Origin: Mycolicibacterium diernhoferi
Lineage (GTDB): Bacteria; Actinomycetota; Actinomycetes; Mycobacteriales; Mycobacteriaceae
DNA length: 64,000 bases
Reading direction: 5' to 3'
Assembly (NCBI RefSeq): GCF_019456655.1
Contig: NZ_CP080332.1
Coordinates: forward strand, 5,146,001 to 5,210,000
The position numbers were made by a program, and so were the translations under genes. Within the stretch, counting starts at the first letter, position 1. Each line of letters begins with the position of its first letter. Shown here piece after piece: positions 27,200 through 35,910 of this stretch. The notes beneath the pieces are model-generated. The model had not been told where the DNA came from. It did no database searches and worked only from the letters and a program-made list of their open reading frames with translations.

Positions 27200-28354
27200 C
27201 GTCGGCCCTTCGACGGCCGTCCAGAACTCGTCGAATCCGTCCTGGGCATCGGCGAGTTCGCGCTGGGACAGGAACACCGCCACCGATCCGTCGGGAGCGA
27301 CATGCCCCGTGGTCCCGGTGCCACCCATCCAGCCCCACCGGCCGGGTCGCATCCACGGCCGCACGGCCGCCACGTCCACCGCCGTGCCCAGCCCCCAGGA
27401 CACCCCCGCGCCCAGGATCGGCAGCGCCTGTCGGCGCTGTTCGACGGTCAGGCTGTCCGTCGTCATCATCCTCACCGACTCGGGACTGAGGACAGGGTCG
27501 CCGCCGTCGGCCAGCGCCGAGAAGAAGCGCAACAGATCCGGCCCGCTGGACACCAGCCCACAGCTGAGTTCCTCGAACTGCGGCGGCTGTGTGAAGGCGC
27601 CGTCCGGCAGCGCAATGAGCTCGACTCCGTCCGGTGTCGGCCGGTACGCAGTGGGCAACCGATCGGCAGCGGTCCAGAAACCGGTGTCGGCCATCCCGAG
27701 GGGCCCGGTGATGCGTTGGGCCACAAGCTCTCCCAGCGAAAGATCGCTGACACGATCGAGGAGCACACTGAGCACCTTGAATGAGGTGTCGTACAGCCAA
27801 CCGGTTCCGGGCTGGAATGCCAACGGCAACTGGGCGAGCCGGCGGATGAATTCGTCACCGGTCATCTGCGGCGGTACCGGGCCGGAGCCGATCCCTTGTT
27901 CTTCGATGGCCGACTGCAGCGCACACTCGTCGAAGAGCACGCCCCAGCCCGCGGTCATCGTGAGTAGGTGCGCGACCGTGATGGGACGGTCGGCGCGGAC
28001 GGTGTCGCTCAGTGCGCCGTCCGGCCGGCGCAGCACCGCCGGCTCGGCGAGTTCGGGTAGCCAGCGCCGGATCTCGTCGTCCAGGCGCAGCAGCCCGTCC
28101 TCCATCAGCGACAGCGTGAGAGCCGCCGCCAGAGGTTTGCACAGCGAGGCGATCCGGAACGGGGTGTCCTCCCGCATCGGCGGGGCATCCGTATCGAACG
28201 ACCTCAGTCCCGACGCCTGAACCGCCGTGACGCCATCGCGGCGGACGGCGGCCACATAGCCGGGGATGCGGCCGTCGGCCACCTGCCGGTCCAGCGCCGA
28301 CCATATCTGTTGTGTGTGCACTCCGATCCGACCACGACGACCGGCGAAACTCAT
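27167..28354 (-). CDS. Beta-lactamase/esterase-family serine hydrolase
   Basis: This protein of about 395 residues belongs to the beta-lactamase/DD-peptidase/esterase fold. The Ser-x-x-Lys motif is SLCK (FRIASLCKPLAAALTLS), the YxS-type second motif is YDTS (GWLYDTSFKVL), and the C-terminal GTTGHVAPDG segment replaces the KTG box. It is more likely an esterase or aminohydrolase than a beta-lactamase. No signal peptide is seen. ATG 28354 and GTG 28321 are both plausible starts; the latter gives the typical QQIWSALDRQVADG opening. Confidence 0.82.
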   Translation of the reverse strand: MSFAGRRGRIGVHTQQIWSALDRQVADGRIPGYVAAVRRDGVTAVQASGLRSFDTDAPPMREDTPFRIASLCKPLAAALTLSLMEDGLLRLDDEIRRWLPELAEPAVLRRPDGALSDTVRADRPITVAHLLTMTAGWGVLFDECALQSAIEEQGIGSGPVPPQMTGDEFIRRLAQLPLAFQPGTGWLYDTSFKVLSVLLDRVSDLSLGELVAQRITGPLGMADTGFWTAADRLPTAYRPTPDGVELIALPDGAFTQPPQFEELSCGLVSSGPDLLRFFSALADGGDPVLSPESVRMMTTDSLTVEQRRQALPILGAGVSWGLGTAVDVAAVRPWMRPGRWGWMGGTGTTGHVAPDGSVAVFLSQRELADAQDGFDEFWTAVEGPTSLPGCSAVST

Positions 28355-28397
28355 CGCAGATGCCGGCGTGCCCCCACCGGAGCGCACATGGACAGCA

Positions 28398-28446
28398 AGA
28401 AACCCCCGGGCTCGCCGCTTCGAGGACGGTGGGCCCGGGGGTTCCT
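28398..28446 (-). terminator. Rho-independent terminator after fadB
   Basis: A perfect 11-bp inverted repeat, AACCCCCGGGC (28401-28411) and GCCCGGGGGTT (28433-28443), with a 21-nt loop lies 16 nt beyond the fadB stop (28459) on the minus strand. On that strand it is followed by TTTCTTG. It ends the fadA-fadB transcript before the serine hydrolase gene. Confidence 0.75.
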
Positions 28447-28458
28447 GGTCTTGTCCGG

Positions 28459-30606
28459 CTAGGCCTCCAGCGAGGCGGGCGGGTTGAAACGGTCGCCGTA
28501 GCGGGCGGCCAGCTCCTTGGCCCGGGCCACGAACGCGGCCTTACCGACGCCCAGCGGGCCCTCGTAACCGACGATGTACTGCGCGGAACCACCGGTGTAC
28601 GGCGGGAAGCCGATTCCCATGATGGAGCCGATGTTGGCGTCGGCGGTCGAGGTGAGCACGCCCTCGTCGATGCACTTCTGGGTTTCCAGCGCCTCGGCGA
28701 ACAGCATGCGGTCGATGGCGTCCTGCAGCGGGATCTCGGTGGAACCGGAGTTGAAGGTCTCCTTCAGGCCCGGCCACAGGCCGACGCGCTTGCCGTCGAC
28801 GTACTCGTAGAAGCCCGCGCCCTTGAGGCGCGACGGACGACCGATCTCGATCATCTTGTTGACGACCTCTTCGGCCGGGTGCGCGACGTGGGTGCCGCCG
28901 GCCGCCTCGGTCGCCTTGCGGGTCTCGCCGGCGATCTTCTGCATGAGCTCCAGGTTCAGCTCATCGGAGAGCTGCAGCGGCGCGGCCGGGTAACCGGCCT
29001 GGGCGCCCGCCTGCTCGATGGTGGCAGCCGAGACGCCCTCGCCCAGCATGGCCAGCGCCTCGTTGACGAAGGTGCCGATGACGCGGCTGGTGAAGAAGCC
29101 GCGGCTGTCGTTGACCACGATCGGGGTCTTCTTGATGGCCAGGGTGTAGTCGAACACCCGGGCCAGCGCCTCGTCAGAGGTCTTCTCGCCCTTGATGATC
29201 TCCACCAGCGGCATCTTGTCGACGGGGCTGAAGAAGTGGATGCCGATGAAGTCCTCCTGGCGCTTCACGCCGGTCGCCAGACCGGTGATCGGCAGGGTGG
29301 AGGTGTTGCTGCCCAGCAGCGCGTTCGGCTCGACGATGTCCTCGATCTCCTGGAACACCTTGTGCTTGAGTTCCTGGTTCTCGAAGACGGCCTCGATGAC
29401 GAAGTCGACACCCTTGAGATCGGCGGGGTCGGCGGTCGGGTGGATCTTGGCCAGGAGCGCGTCGGACTTCTCCTGGGTGGTCTTGCCGCGCTTGAGCGCC
29501 TTGGCTTCGATGCCCTCGGAGTACGCCTTGCCCTTCTGGGCGGCCTCGATGGTGACGTCCTTGAGCACGACGTCGTAGCCGGCCTTGGCCGACACGTAGG
29601 CGATTCCGGCGCCCATCATGCCCGCGCCCAGCACGCCGATCTTCTTGATCTCCTGCGGGGCGATGCCGTCGGGCCGCGAGGCGCCGCCGTTGATGGCCTG
29701 CAGGTCCAGGAAGAACGCCTGGATCATGTTCTTGGCGGTCTGCCCGGTCACCAGCTGCACGAAGTAGCGGCTCTCGATGCGGGTCGCGGTGTCGAAGTCG
29801 ACCTGTGCGCCCTCGACGGCGGCGTTGAGGATGGCCCGCGGCGCGGGCATCGGGGCGCCCTTGAGCTGCTTCTTCAGCAGCGCCGGGAAGGACGGCAGGA
29901 TGCCGGCCAGGCCGGGCGAGGCGGGGGTGCCGCCGGGCATCTTGTAGCCCTTCGCATCCCACGGCTGCACGCCGGCCTCGGGGTTCTCCTTGATCCACTT
30001 CTTCGCGGCGGGGATCAGCTCGTCGACCGACTTGACCAGCTCGTCGACCAGGCCGATCTCCTTGGCCTTGGCCGGGTTGAACCGGGTGCCCTGGCTCAGG
30101 ACCTCCATGAAGGCCTTCTGCACACCGAACATGCGCACGGTGCGGGCGACGCCGCCACCGCCGGGCAGCAGGCCCAGGGTCACCTCGGGCAGGCCGATCA
30201 CGACACCGCGCGCGTCGGCGGCGATGCGGTGATGGGTGGCCAGCGCGATCTCCAGGCCGCCACCGAGGGCCGCGCCGTTGATGGCGGCCACGACGGGCTT
30301 GCCCAGGGTCTCCAGCTTGCGCAGGTCGGCCTTGATCGCCTCGACCTCGGCGAACGACGCCGCGGCGTCCTCGGGGCCGACGTTGATCATCGCCTTGAGG
30401 TCACCACCGGCGAAGAAGGTCTTCTTCGCGCTGGCGATGACGACACCGGTGATCGAATCCTTCTCAGCAACCAGCCGTTCGACGGCGTTGTGCATGGATT
30501 CCTTGTAATGCTCGTTCATCACGTTGGCCGAACCGGTCGGGTCGTCCAGCGTCAGGGTGACGATGCCGTCGGCATCCTGGTCCCACTGAATAGTGTTCTC
30601 TGCCAT
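28459..30606 (-). CDS. fadB: Fatty-acid oxidation multifunctional protein FadB (enoyl-CoA hydratase / 3-hydroxyacyl-CoA dehydrogenase)
   Basis: This 715-residue alpha subunit of the beta-oxidation complex has an N-terminal crotonase domain (residues 1 to about 190; oxyanion region FFAGGDLKAM and INGAALGGGLEIALA). The NAD-binding 3-hydroxyacyl-CoA dehydrogenase domain begins with KIGVLGAGMMGAGIAYVSAKAG, followed by the HFFSPVDKMPLVEII catalytic His block and the C-terminal 3HCDH domains. It hydrates enoyl-CoA and oxidises the product to 3-ketoacyl-CoA for FadA. It begins 15 nt after the fadA stop. It corresponds to Rv0860. Confidence 0.95.
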   Translation of the reverse strand: MAENTIQWDQDADGIVTLTLDDPTGSANVMNEHYKESMHNAVERLVAEKDSITGVVIASAKKTFFAGGDLKAMINVGPEDAAASFAEVEAIKADLRKLETLGKPVVAAINGAALGGGLEIALATHHRIAADARGVVIGLPEVTLGLLPGGGGVARTVRMFGVQKAFMEVLSQGTRFNPAKAKEIGLVDELVKSVDELIPAAKKWIKENPEAGVQPWDAKGYKMPGGTPASPGLAGILPSFPALLKKQLKGAPMPAPRAILNAAVEGAQVDFDTATRIESRYFVQLVTGQTAKNMIQAFFLDLQAINGGASRPDGIAPQEIKKIGVLGAGMMGAGIAYVSAKAGYDVVLKDVTIEAAQKGKAYSEGIEAKALKRGKTTQEKSDALLAKIHPTADPADLKGVDFVIEAVFENQELKHKVFQEIEDIVEPNALLGSNTSTLPITGLATGVKRQEDFIGIHFFSPVDKMPLVEIIKGEKTSDEALARVFDYTLAIKKTPIVVNDSRGFFTSRVIGTFVNEALAMLGEGVSAATIEQAGAQAGYPAAPLQLSDELNLELMQKIAGETRKATEAAGGTHVAHPAEEVVNKMIEIGRPSRLKGAGFYEYVDGKRVGLWPGLKETFNSGSTEIPLQDAIDRMLFAEALETQKCIDEGVLTSTADANIGSIMGIGFPPYTGGSAQYIVGYEGPLGVGKAAFVARAKELAARYGDRFNPPASLEA

Positions 30607-30621
30607 GTTTTTTCAGTCTCC

Positions 30622-31830
30622 CTAGACGCGCTCGATGATGGTGGCCACGCCCATGCCGCCGCCGACGCACAGCGTGATCAGCGCACGCTTCGCGCCACGA
30701 CGCTCGAGCTCGTCGACCATGGTTCCGGTGATCATGGCGCCGGTGGCGCCCAGCGGGTGGCCCATCGCGATGGCACCACCGTTGACGTTGAGCTTCTCGT
30801 CCGGGATGTTCAGATCCTTCTGGAACTTCAGCACCACCGAGGCGAACGCCTCGTTCAGCTCGAACAGGTCGATGTCATCGACGGTCAGCCCGGCGCGGTC
30901 GAGCACCTTCTTGGTCGCCGGGGTCGGGCCGGTCAGCATGATGACCGGGTCGGCGCCGGAGGTGGCGGTGGCCACGATGCGGGCGCGCGGGGTCAGGCCC
31001 TGCGACTTGCCGGCCTCCTCGGAGCCGATCAGCACCAGGGCGGCGCCGTCGACGATGCCCGAGCTGTTACCGCCGGTGTGGACGTGGTTGATCTTCTCCA
31101 CGAAGTGGTACTTCTGCAGCGCCACGTCGTCGAAGCCGCCCATCGCGCCGATACCGTCGAACGCGGTCTTGAGCTTGCCCAGGCTCTCCACGGTGGAGCC
31201 GGGACGCATGTGCTCGTCGTGGTCCAGCACGACCAGGCCGTTCTGATCGCGGACCGGCACGACCGACTTGGCGAAGTAGCCGCCCGACCATGCCGCCGCG
31301 GCGCGTTCCTGGCTGCGGGCGGCGTAGGCGTCGACGTCCTCGCGGGAGAAGCCCTCGATGGTGGCGATCAGGTCGGCGCCGATGCCCTGCGGGACGAAGC
31401 CGATGCGGTAGTTGGTGTCGGGGTCACCGGCCCAGGCGCCGCCGTCGGCGCCCATCGGGACGCGGCTCATCGACTCGACGCCACCGGCGAGCACCAGGTC
31501 GTCCCAGCCCGAACGCACCTTCTGGGCGCCCAGGTTGACAGCCTCCAGGCCCGACGCGCAGAACCGGTTGAGCTGGAAGCCGCCGGTGGTCTCGGGCAGA
31601 CCGGCCACCAGGCCGGCGGTGCGGGCGATGTCGCCGCCCTGATCGCCCACCGGGGAGACCACACCGAGGATCAGGTCGCTGATCAGGTTCTCGTCCAGGT
31701 CGGGGAACCGGACCCGGATCTCGTCGATCAGGCCGACAACCAGGTTGACGGGCTTGATCTCGTTGAGGGCGCCGCCACGCTGCTTACCGCGCGGGGTGCG
31801 GATCGCCTCGTAGATGAAGGCTTCGGACAT
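30622..31830 (-). CDS. fadA: Acetyl-CoA acyltransferase (thiolase) FadA
   Basis: This 402-residue beta-oxidation thiolase has the nucleophile Cys91 in [13 protein letters not shown], the His-containing motif [16 protein letters not shown], and the second Cys region LCVGGGMG. It cleaves 3-ketoacyl-CoA with CoA to release acetyl-CoA, in complex with FadB. ATG 31830 has a good ribosome site (AAAGGGA, 7 nt). The upstream region contains the perfect inverted repeat described separately, probably the operator of this fadAB operon. It corresponds to Rv0859. Confidence 0.95.
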   Translation of the reverse strand: MSEAFIYEAIRTPRGKQRGGALNEIKPVNLVVGLIDEIRVRFPDLDENLISDLILGVVSPVGDQGGDIARTAGLVAGLPETTGGFQLNRFCASGLEAVNLGAQKVRSGWDDLVLAGGVESMSRVPMGADGGAWAGDPDTNYRIGFVPQGIGADLIATIEGFSREDVDAYAARSQERAAAAWSGGYFAKSVVPVRDQNGLVVLDHDEHMRPGSTVESLGKLKTAFDGIGAMGGFDDVALQKYHFVEKINHVHTGGNSSGIVDGAALVLIGSEEAGKSQGLTPRARIVATATSGADPVIMLTGPTPATKKVLDRAGLTVDDIDLFELNEAFASVVLKFQKDLNIPDEKLNVNGGAIAMGHPLGATGAMITGTMVDELERRGAKRALITLCVGGGMGVATIIERV

Positions 31831-31911
31831 GTGTTGTTCCCTTTCGGGTGGGTGACAGGGGACGTCCATCAGGACGGTGTTCCACTGGTCGCGCAGCCTA
31901 ACAGGATCGCA

Positions 31912-31927
31912 AACCAACCTGTTGGTT
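31912..31927. promoter_or_regulatory. Palindromic operator upstream of fadA
   Basis: AACCAAC-CT-GTTGGTT is a perfect inverted repeat with 7-bp arms, 82-97 bp upstream of the fadA start, in otherwise GC-rich intergenic DNA. Its size and symmetry are typical of TetR-family operators. The regulator is not identified, and no TetR gene lies next to fadA on that strand. Confidence 0.55.
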
Positions 31928-31964
31928 GGGCGTCTGATCTGCGCTGTCCGTCACCCCACACGCC

Positions 31965-33080
31965 TCAGGCGGTGCGGGACCCCTCCAGGCCCGCGAGGGC
32001 GGGGTAATCGATGTACCCCGCCGGCCCGGAAGCGTAGAACGTGCTTTCGTCGGGTTCATTGAGCCCGGCCCCGAGCAGCAGCCGGTCGATCAGGTCCGGG
32101 TTGGCCAGATAGGCCCGCCCCACCGCCACCGCACTGACCGCACCCCACTCGGCCAGGCCTTCCAGCTCGCGGAAATCGGTGTCGCGGTCACGGCCGGTGT
32201 TGAGCACCACGGTGCCGCTCCACAGCGCGCGGATCGCGCCGAAGGTCTGCGAGGACGGGTCGATCAGCACATGCAGATAGGCGATGCCCAGGCCGGCGAT
32301 GCGGTTCAGCAGCGCCTCGTAGGTGCTGACCGGATCGTTCTCGCGCATGTCCCCGGCCGTCCCCCCGGGCGATATGCGCACCCCGACCCGGTCGGGGCCG
32401 ATCTCCTCGGCGACGGCCTCGATCACCTCGGCCGTCAGCCGGGCGCGGTTCTCCGGCGTGCCGCCGTAGGCGTCGGTGCGCACGTTGGTGGCATCGGAGA
32501 GGAACTCGTGCAGCAGGTAGCCGTTGGCGGCGTGGATCTCCACCCCGTCCATACCGGCGTCGACGGCGCGGCGCGCGGCGCAACGGAACTGCTCGACGAT
32601 CGAGGTGATCTCGTCGACCCGCAGCGCCCGTGGGACCGGCAGCGCCTGCTTGCCCGACGGGGTGTGGGCCACCATGTCGGCGGCGATGGCAGACGGGGCG
32701 ACGGTTTCGAAGCCGCTGATCTCCGGATGCGCCATCCGGCCGACGTGCCACAGCTGGACGAACATCTTCCCGCCCCGGGCGTGCACCGCTTCGGCGATCT
32801 CGGCCCATACGCCCTGCTGCCGGTCGGTGTAGATGCCCGGGGTGAACATGTAGGCGCCGTTGGCCTGTTCGCAGATGGCGGTGGCCTCGCTGACGATGAG
32901 GCCGGCGCAGGCACGCTGGGCGTAGTACTCGGCCGCCAGATCCGATGGGGTGCCGTCGGATTGGGCGCGCGACCGGGTCAGCGGCGCCATGAAGATCCGA
33001 TTCGTCGCCTCGATCGCACCGACGCGCACCGGGGTGAGAAGTTTGGCATCTGACGGGAGGCGGTAGGTCTGGTCGATCAC
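31965..33080 (-). CDS. Old Yellow Enzyme family alkene reductase
   Basis: This 371-residue FMN-binding TIM-barrel enzyme has the family signature RIFMAPLTRSRAQ, the FMN/ligand region QLWHVGRMAHPE, the pair HAANGYLLHEFLSD with the catalytic His and Asn side chains, and TDAYGGTPENRARL. It reduces alpha/beta-unsaturated carbonyls or nitro compounds with NAD(P)H. It is divergent from the TetR gene at 33294; the 213-bp gap contains the operator at 33251. TetR-controlled OYE genes often respond to electrophiles. Confidence 0.9.
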   Translation of the reverse strand: MIDQTYRLPSDAKLLTPVRVGAIEATNRIFMAPLTRSRAQSDGTPSDLAAEYYAQRACAGLIVSEATAICEQANGAYMFTPGIYTDRQQGVWAEIAEAVHARGGKMFVQLWHVGRMAHPEISGFETVAPSAIAADMVAHTPSGKQALPVPRALRVDEITSIVEQFRCAARRAVDAGMDGVEIHAANGYLLHEFLSDATNVRTDAYGGTPENRARLTAEVIEAVAEEIGPDRVGVRISPGGTAGDMRENDPVSTYEALLNRIAGLGIAYLHVLIDPSSQTFGAIRALWSGTVVLNTGRDRDTDFRELEGLAEWGAVSAVAVGRAYLANPDLIDRLLLGAGLNEPDESTFYASGPAGYIDYPALAGLEGSRTA

Positions 33081-33250
33081 CCGCTACACAGCGCCGCGGG
33101 CGACCGATCTATTCCCAGATGCCCAAAGTCACAGCGTGAGTGCGACTTTCCCGGTGCCCGCGTCCTGGCGTGGCAGAGAGTTGCACATCCCGCTCCCGTT
33201 CACCTCAGGCCCGGGCCGGGCCGCCGGCCTGTTGGCAGTGCCTACGGAAC

Positions 33251-33268
33251 AGCGCTATCTGCGCTAAC
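33251..33268. promoter_or_regulatory. Putative TetR operator, site 1
   Basis: AGCGCTATCTGCGCTAAC ends 25 bp before the tetR start. AGCGC (33251-33255) and GCGCT (33261-33265) form an inverted repeat. The same pattern, AGCGYTNNNNGCGCTAAC, recurs once on the opposite strand at 34074-34091. The match between two intergenic sites flanking tetR suggests they bind the same protein. Confidence 0.5.
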
Positions 33269-33293
33269 ATCAACAATCGATGAGGAGGGGCGG

Positions 33294-34004
33294 ATGAGCG
33301 GCAACCCGAGTAAGGCAGAGGTGGATCCCCCGGAGCGAATCCTGCGGGCTGCCGCCGAGATCCTGGCCGCCGACGGGCGCGAGGCCGTGTCCACCCGCGC
33401 CGTCAGCGCCAGAGCCAACGTGCAGTCGCCGACGATCTACCGACATTTCGGCGATATGCGACAACTACTCGACGCGGCAGCCAGCCGTAGCCTGGCGGAC
33501 TATCTGGCCACCAAGCGGAGCCGCCCACACACTGACGACCCGGTGGAGGATCTGCGCACCGGCTGGAACACCCATGTCGAATTCGGCCTGCGCAATCCGC
33601 ACGTCTATACCGTGCTCTACGGCGACCCCCGGCCGGGCGCGACCCCACAGGGGGTCGCCGAAGGTGAGGCCATTCTGCTCGGACTGGTCCGACGGATCGC
33701 CGAGGCCGGCCGCCTGCGGGTCGGCGTGGAACGTGCTGCCGCGATGATGCATTCGGCGTGCCGGGGCGTGACCATCACCCTGCTCTCGACGCCCGCCCCC
33801 GAACGCGACCCAGACCTGTCGGCGGCGACCCGAGAGGCGATCCTGACATCGATCACCACTGGCGCCGAGACCGCCGACACCACCGGTGTCGGACCCCGCG
33901 CAGTCGCCCTGAAGGCCCTGCTGGACCCACCGCCGGCTGCGCTCACCGCCGCCGAGGTCACGCTTCTCGCGGAGTGGCTGGACCGGCTGACCGCCCGAGC
34001 TTGA
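33294..34004 (+). CDS. TetR-family transcriptional regulator
   Basis: This 236-residue regulator has the TetR HTH in residues 12-60 (RILRAAAEILAADGREAV, then RANVQSPTIYRHFGDMRQLLDA) and a divergent C-terminal ligand domain. A GAGGAGGGG ribosome site precedes ATG 33294. It is followed by a strong terminator and then, after an operator of the same pattern as its own, by the SDR/ABC operon. It may also control the divergent Old Yellow Enzyme gene. The ligand is unknown. Confidence 0.88.
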   Translation: MSGNPSKAEVDPPERILRAAAEILAADGREAVSTRAVSARANVQSPTIYRHFGDMRQLLDAAASRSLADYLATKRSRPHTDDPVEDLRTGWNTHVEFGLRNPHVYTVLYGDPRPGATPQGVAEGEAILLGLVRRIAEAGRLRVGVERAAAMMHSACRGVTITLLSTPAPERDPDLSAATREAILTSITTGAETADTTGVGPRAVALKALLDPPPAALTAAEVTLLAEWLDRLTARA

Positions 34005-34018
34005 TCTGACGCCCCCGG

Positions 34019-34056
34019 AACTGGCCACTCACTGCTACGTGAGTGGCCAGTTCTGG
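34019..34056 (+). terminator. Rho-independent terminator after the TetR gene
   Basis: A perfect 14-bp stem, AACTGGCCACTCAC (34019-34032) and GTGAGTGGCCAGTT (34039-34052), with a 6-nt loop follows the tetR stop by 14 nt. It is the longest perfect stem I noticed in the window. It insulates tetR from the downstream operon, which must have its own promoter. Confidence 0.75.
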
Positions 34057-34073
34057 TTTCCCGCATCAATTGC

Positions 34074-34091
34074 GTTAGCGCGATCAACGCT
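34074..34091. promoter_or_regulatory. Putative TetR operator, site 2 (ABC operon)
   Basis: GTTAGCGCGATCAACGCT, read on the minus strand as AGCGTTGATCGCGCTAAC, matches site 1 at 33251 in 13 of 18 positions, including all of GCGCTAAC. It lies 47 bp before the SDR start at 34139, in the promoter-sized gap after the terminator. A further GTTAGCG copy on the minus strand (about 34116-34122) may extend it. Confidence 0.5.
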
Positions 34092-34138
34092 TAAATGCTA
34101 CCGTCGATAACATCATCGCTAACACGAAGGTGGTATCA

Positions 34139-34885
34139 ATGACAACGACCAGGCAGATCGACCGACGGGTGGCTATCGTCCTCGGCGGGTCCGGCGGTAT
34201 CGGACGCGCGGTCAGTGAGCGGCTGGCCGCCGACGGGATGGCCGTCGTGGTGCACTACAAGACCGGTTCCAGCCGTGCCACGGATACCGTCCAGCGCATC
34301 ACCGAGGCCGGCGGCGAAGCCACGGCCATCGGTGGCGATGTTGCCGATGAGCACGATATGGCAGCACTTTTCGAGCGGACCGTCGCCCGCTACGGCGGCA
34401 TCGACGTCGTGGTGAACACCGCGGGCATCATGGTGCTGACCCCGGTCGCCGACCTCGACTTGGCCGATTTCGACCGGATGCACCGCATCAACGTCCGCGG
34501 AACCGTCGTCGTCACCCAACTCGCGGTGCGGCATCTGCGCAGTGGTGGCGCGCTGGTCAACTTTTCGACGTCCATCACCCGATTGCAGACGCCGAACTAC
34601 GCCGCCTACGCCGCGTCCAAAGGTGCGGTGGAAGCCATGACCCTGGTGACCGCCCGGGAGATGCGTGGCCGCGATATCACCGTCAACACCATCGCACCCG
34701 GGCCTACCGCCACACCGCTGTTCCTGGCGGATAAATCGAAGGAACTCGTCGACCATATCGCCGGGTTGTCCCCGATGGAACGCATCGGCTCACCCGCCGA
34801 TGTCGCCGCATCCGTGGCGGCTCTCGCCGGTCCTGCCCGATGGGTCAACGGACAAATCGTGTTCGTCAACGGCGGTGCAGTATGA
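34139..34885 (+). CDS. Short-chain dehydrogenase/reductase, first gene of the ABC operon
   Basis: This 248-residue classical SDR has GGSGGIGRAVSERL as its glycine motif, VVNTAGIMVL, the catalytic Ser in LVNFSTSITRL, and Tyr-x-x-x-Lys as YAASK (PNYAAYAASKGAVEAM). The C-terminus ends VNGQIVFVNGGAV, as in FabG-like enzymes. ATG 34139 has GAAGG 8 nt upstream; an alternative GTG at 34130 is less well placed. It overlaps the lipoprotein gene by ATGA. The substrate is presumably the compound handled by the transporter. Confidence 0.88.
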   Translation: MTTTRQIDRRVAIVLGGSGGIGRAVSERLAADGMAVVVHYKTGSSRATDTVQRITEAGGEATAIGGDVADEHDMAALFERTVARYGGIDVVVNTAGIMVLTPVADLDLADFDRMHRINVRGTVVVTQLAVRHLRSGGALVNFSTSITRLQTPNYAAYAASKGAVEAMTLVTAREMRGRDITVNTIAPGPTATPLFLADKSKELVDHIAGLSPMERIGSPADVAASVAALAGPARWVNGQIVFVNGGAV

Positions 34886-35910
34886 GGCGCCACGGAACTT
34901 TATGTGCCGCAGTGGCGGCGGTCGGCCTCACCGTCAGTGGCTGTTCGACCGATCTCGGCCGGGTCGAGGTCACCGAGTCCGGACTGACCCGACTGGCCGT
35001 CGACTACAGTCCGACGGCAGTCAACGCCCAGCTGACGCTCGGCGTCAACCGCGGAATCTTCGCCGACCACGGTCTCGAAATCGTGCAGGTCCCTGGGGCC
35101 GGAGCCAGCGCGGCCAGCGTCGCGCTGCTCCTCAACGGCCAGATCCAGTTGGCAGTCAGTGAGATCACGGCGATCCCCACCGCAGTCGCAGCCGGCTTTC
35201 CGATCGAGGTCGTCACCTCGCTGGCCACCGATTACCGCTCGCCGCAAGGCGATGCATTCTCGGTGGTGGTCGCCGACGACAGCCCGATCCGATCCTTTGC
35301 AGACCTACCCGGCCACACCGTGGCCGTCAACGGTCTGCGCAGCTTCTTCGACCTGACCGTCCTGGAGTCGGTGCGCCGTTCCGGCGGTGACCCCGACCGG
35401 GTCTCCGTGGTGGCCGTGCCGTTCGAAGATCAGGTCGCAGCTCTTCGGCAGGGCCGGGTCGACGCAGTCAGCACACTCGAGCCGTTCGCCGGGCAGTTGC
35501 TGCGTAGCGGGTTCCGTACCTTGGGAAACCCCGCGACAACCGCCCTGGGCCCACGCAGTGTCGCCACGGTGTTGATGGGTTCCAAGGAGTTCGTCGACCG
35601 CAACCCCGAGGTGATGCACCGCTTCCTGGCCGCCCTGCAGGAAGCGACCGAGTACGCCAACAACCACCCGGCCGAGGTTCGGCAGACGATCAGTGACACG
35701 ACAGGTGCGCCCCCGGAAACCGTCGCTGCACTGCCGGTGCCATGGTTCATCACCGGCATCGAACGCCGCGCTGCCGCGCTCACCACCCGACTGATGGTCG
35801 ATTACGGGCGCATTGACAGTGCACCCGAAGTCGACGATTTCACCTGGTCGCAGTCCCCTGATGCCACCGACGTCGCGAATCCGCCACGCGATCTGCAGGT
35901 GACGGGGTGA
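34882..35910 (+). CDS. ABC transporter substrate-binding lipoprotein (SsuA/NMT1-type)
   Basis: This 342-residue lipoprotein has a signal peptide and lipobox LTVSGC (Cys at about residue 21). The mature part has the NMT1/SsuA fold: VNAQLTLGVNRGIFADHGLEIVQVPGAGA, then LLLNGQIQLAVSEITAIP and the second-lobe segment SFADLPGHTVAVNGLRSF. Such proteins bind alkanesulfonates, taurine, nitrate, pyrimidine precursors or aromatic acids; the ligand cannot be read from sequence. Its start overlaps the SDR stop and its end overlaps the first permease gene. Confidence 0.85.
   Translation: MRRHGTLCAAVAAVGLTVSGCSTDLGRVEVTESGLTRLAVDYSPTAVNAQLTLGVNRGIFADHGLEIVQVPGAGASAASVALLLNGQIQLAVSEITAIPTAVAAGFPIEVVTSLATDYRSPQGDAFSVVVADDSPIRSFADLPGHTVAVNGLRSFFDLTVLESVRRSGGDPDRVSVVAVPFEDQVAALRQGRVDAVSTLEPFAGQLLRSGFRTLGNPATTALGPRSVATVLMGSKEFVDRNPEVMHRFLAALQEATEYANNHPAEVRQTISDTTGAPPETVAALPVPWFITGIERRAAALTTRLMVDYGRIDSAPEVDDFTWSQSPDATDVANPPRDLQVTG

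Noticed and set aside
28312..32007. Very long open frame on the plus strand across fadB and fadA (over 1,200 codons)
   Set aside because: It is the antisense shadow of two strongly supported beta-oxidation genes in high-GC DNA. The translation is Gly/Arg/Asp/His-rich without domains.
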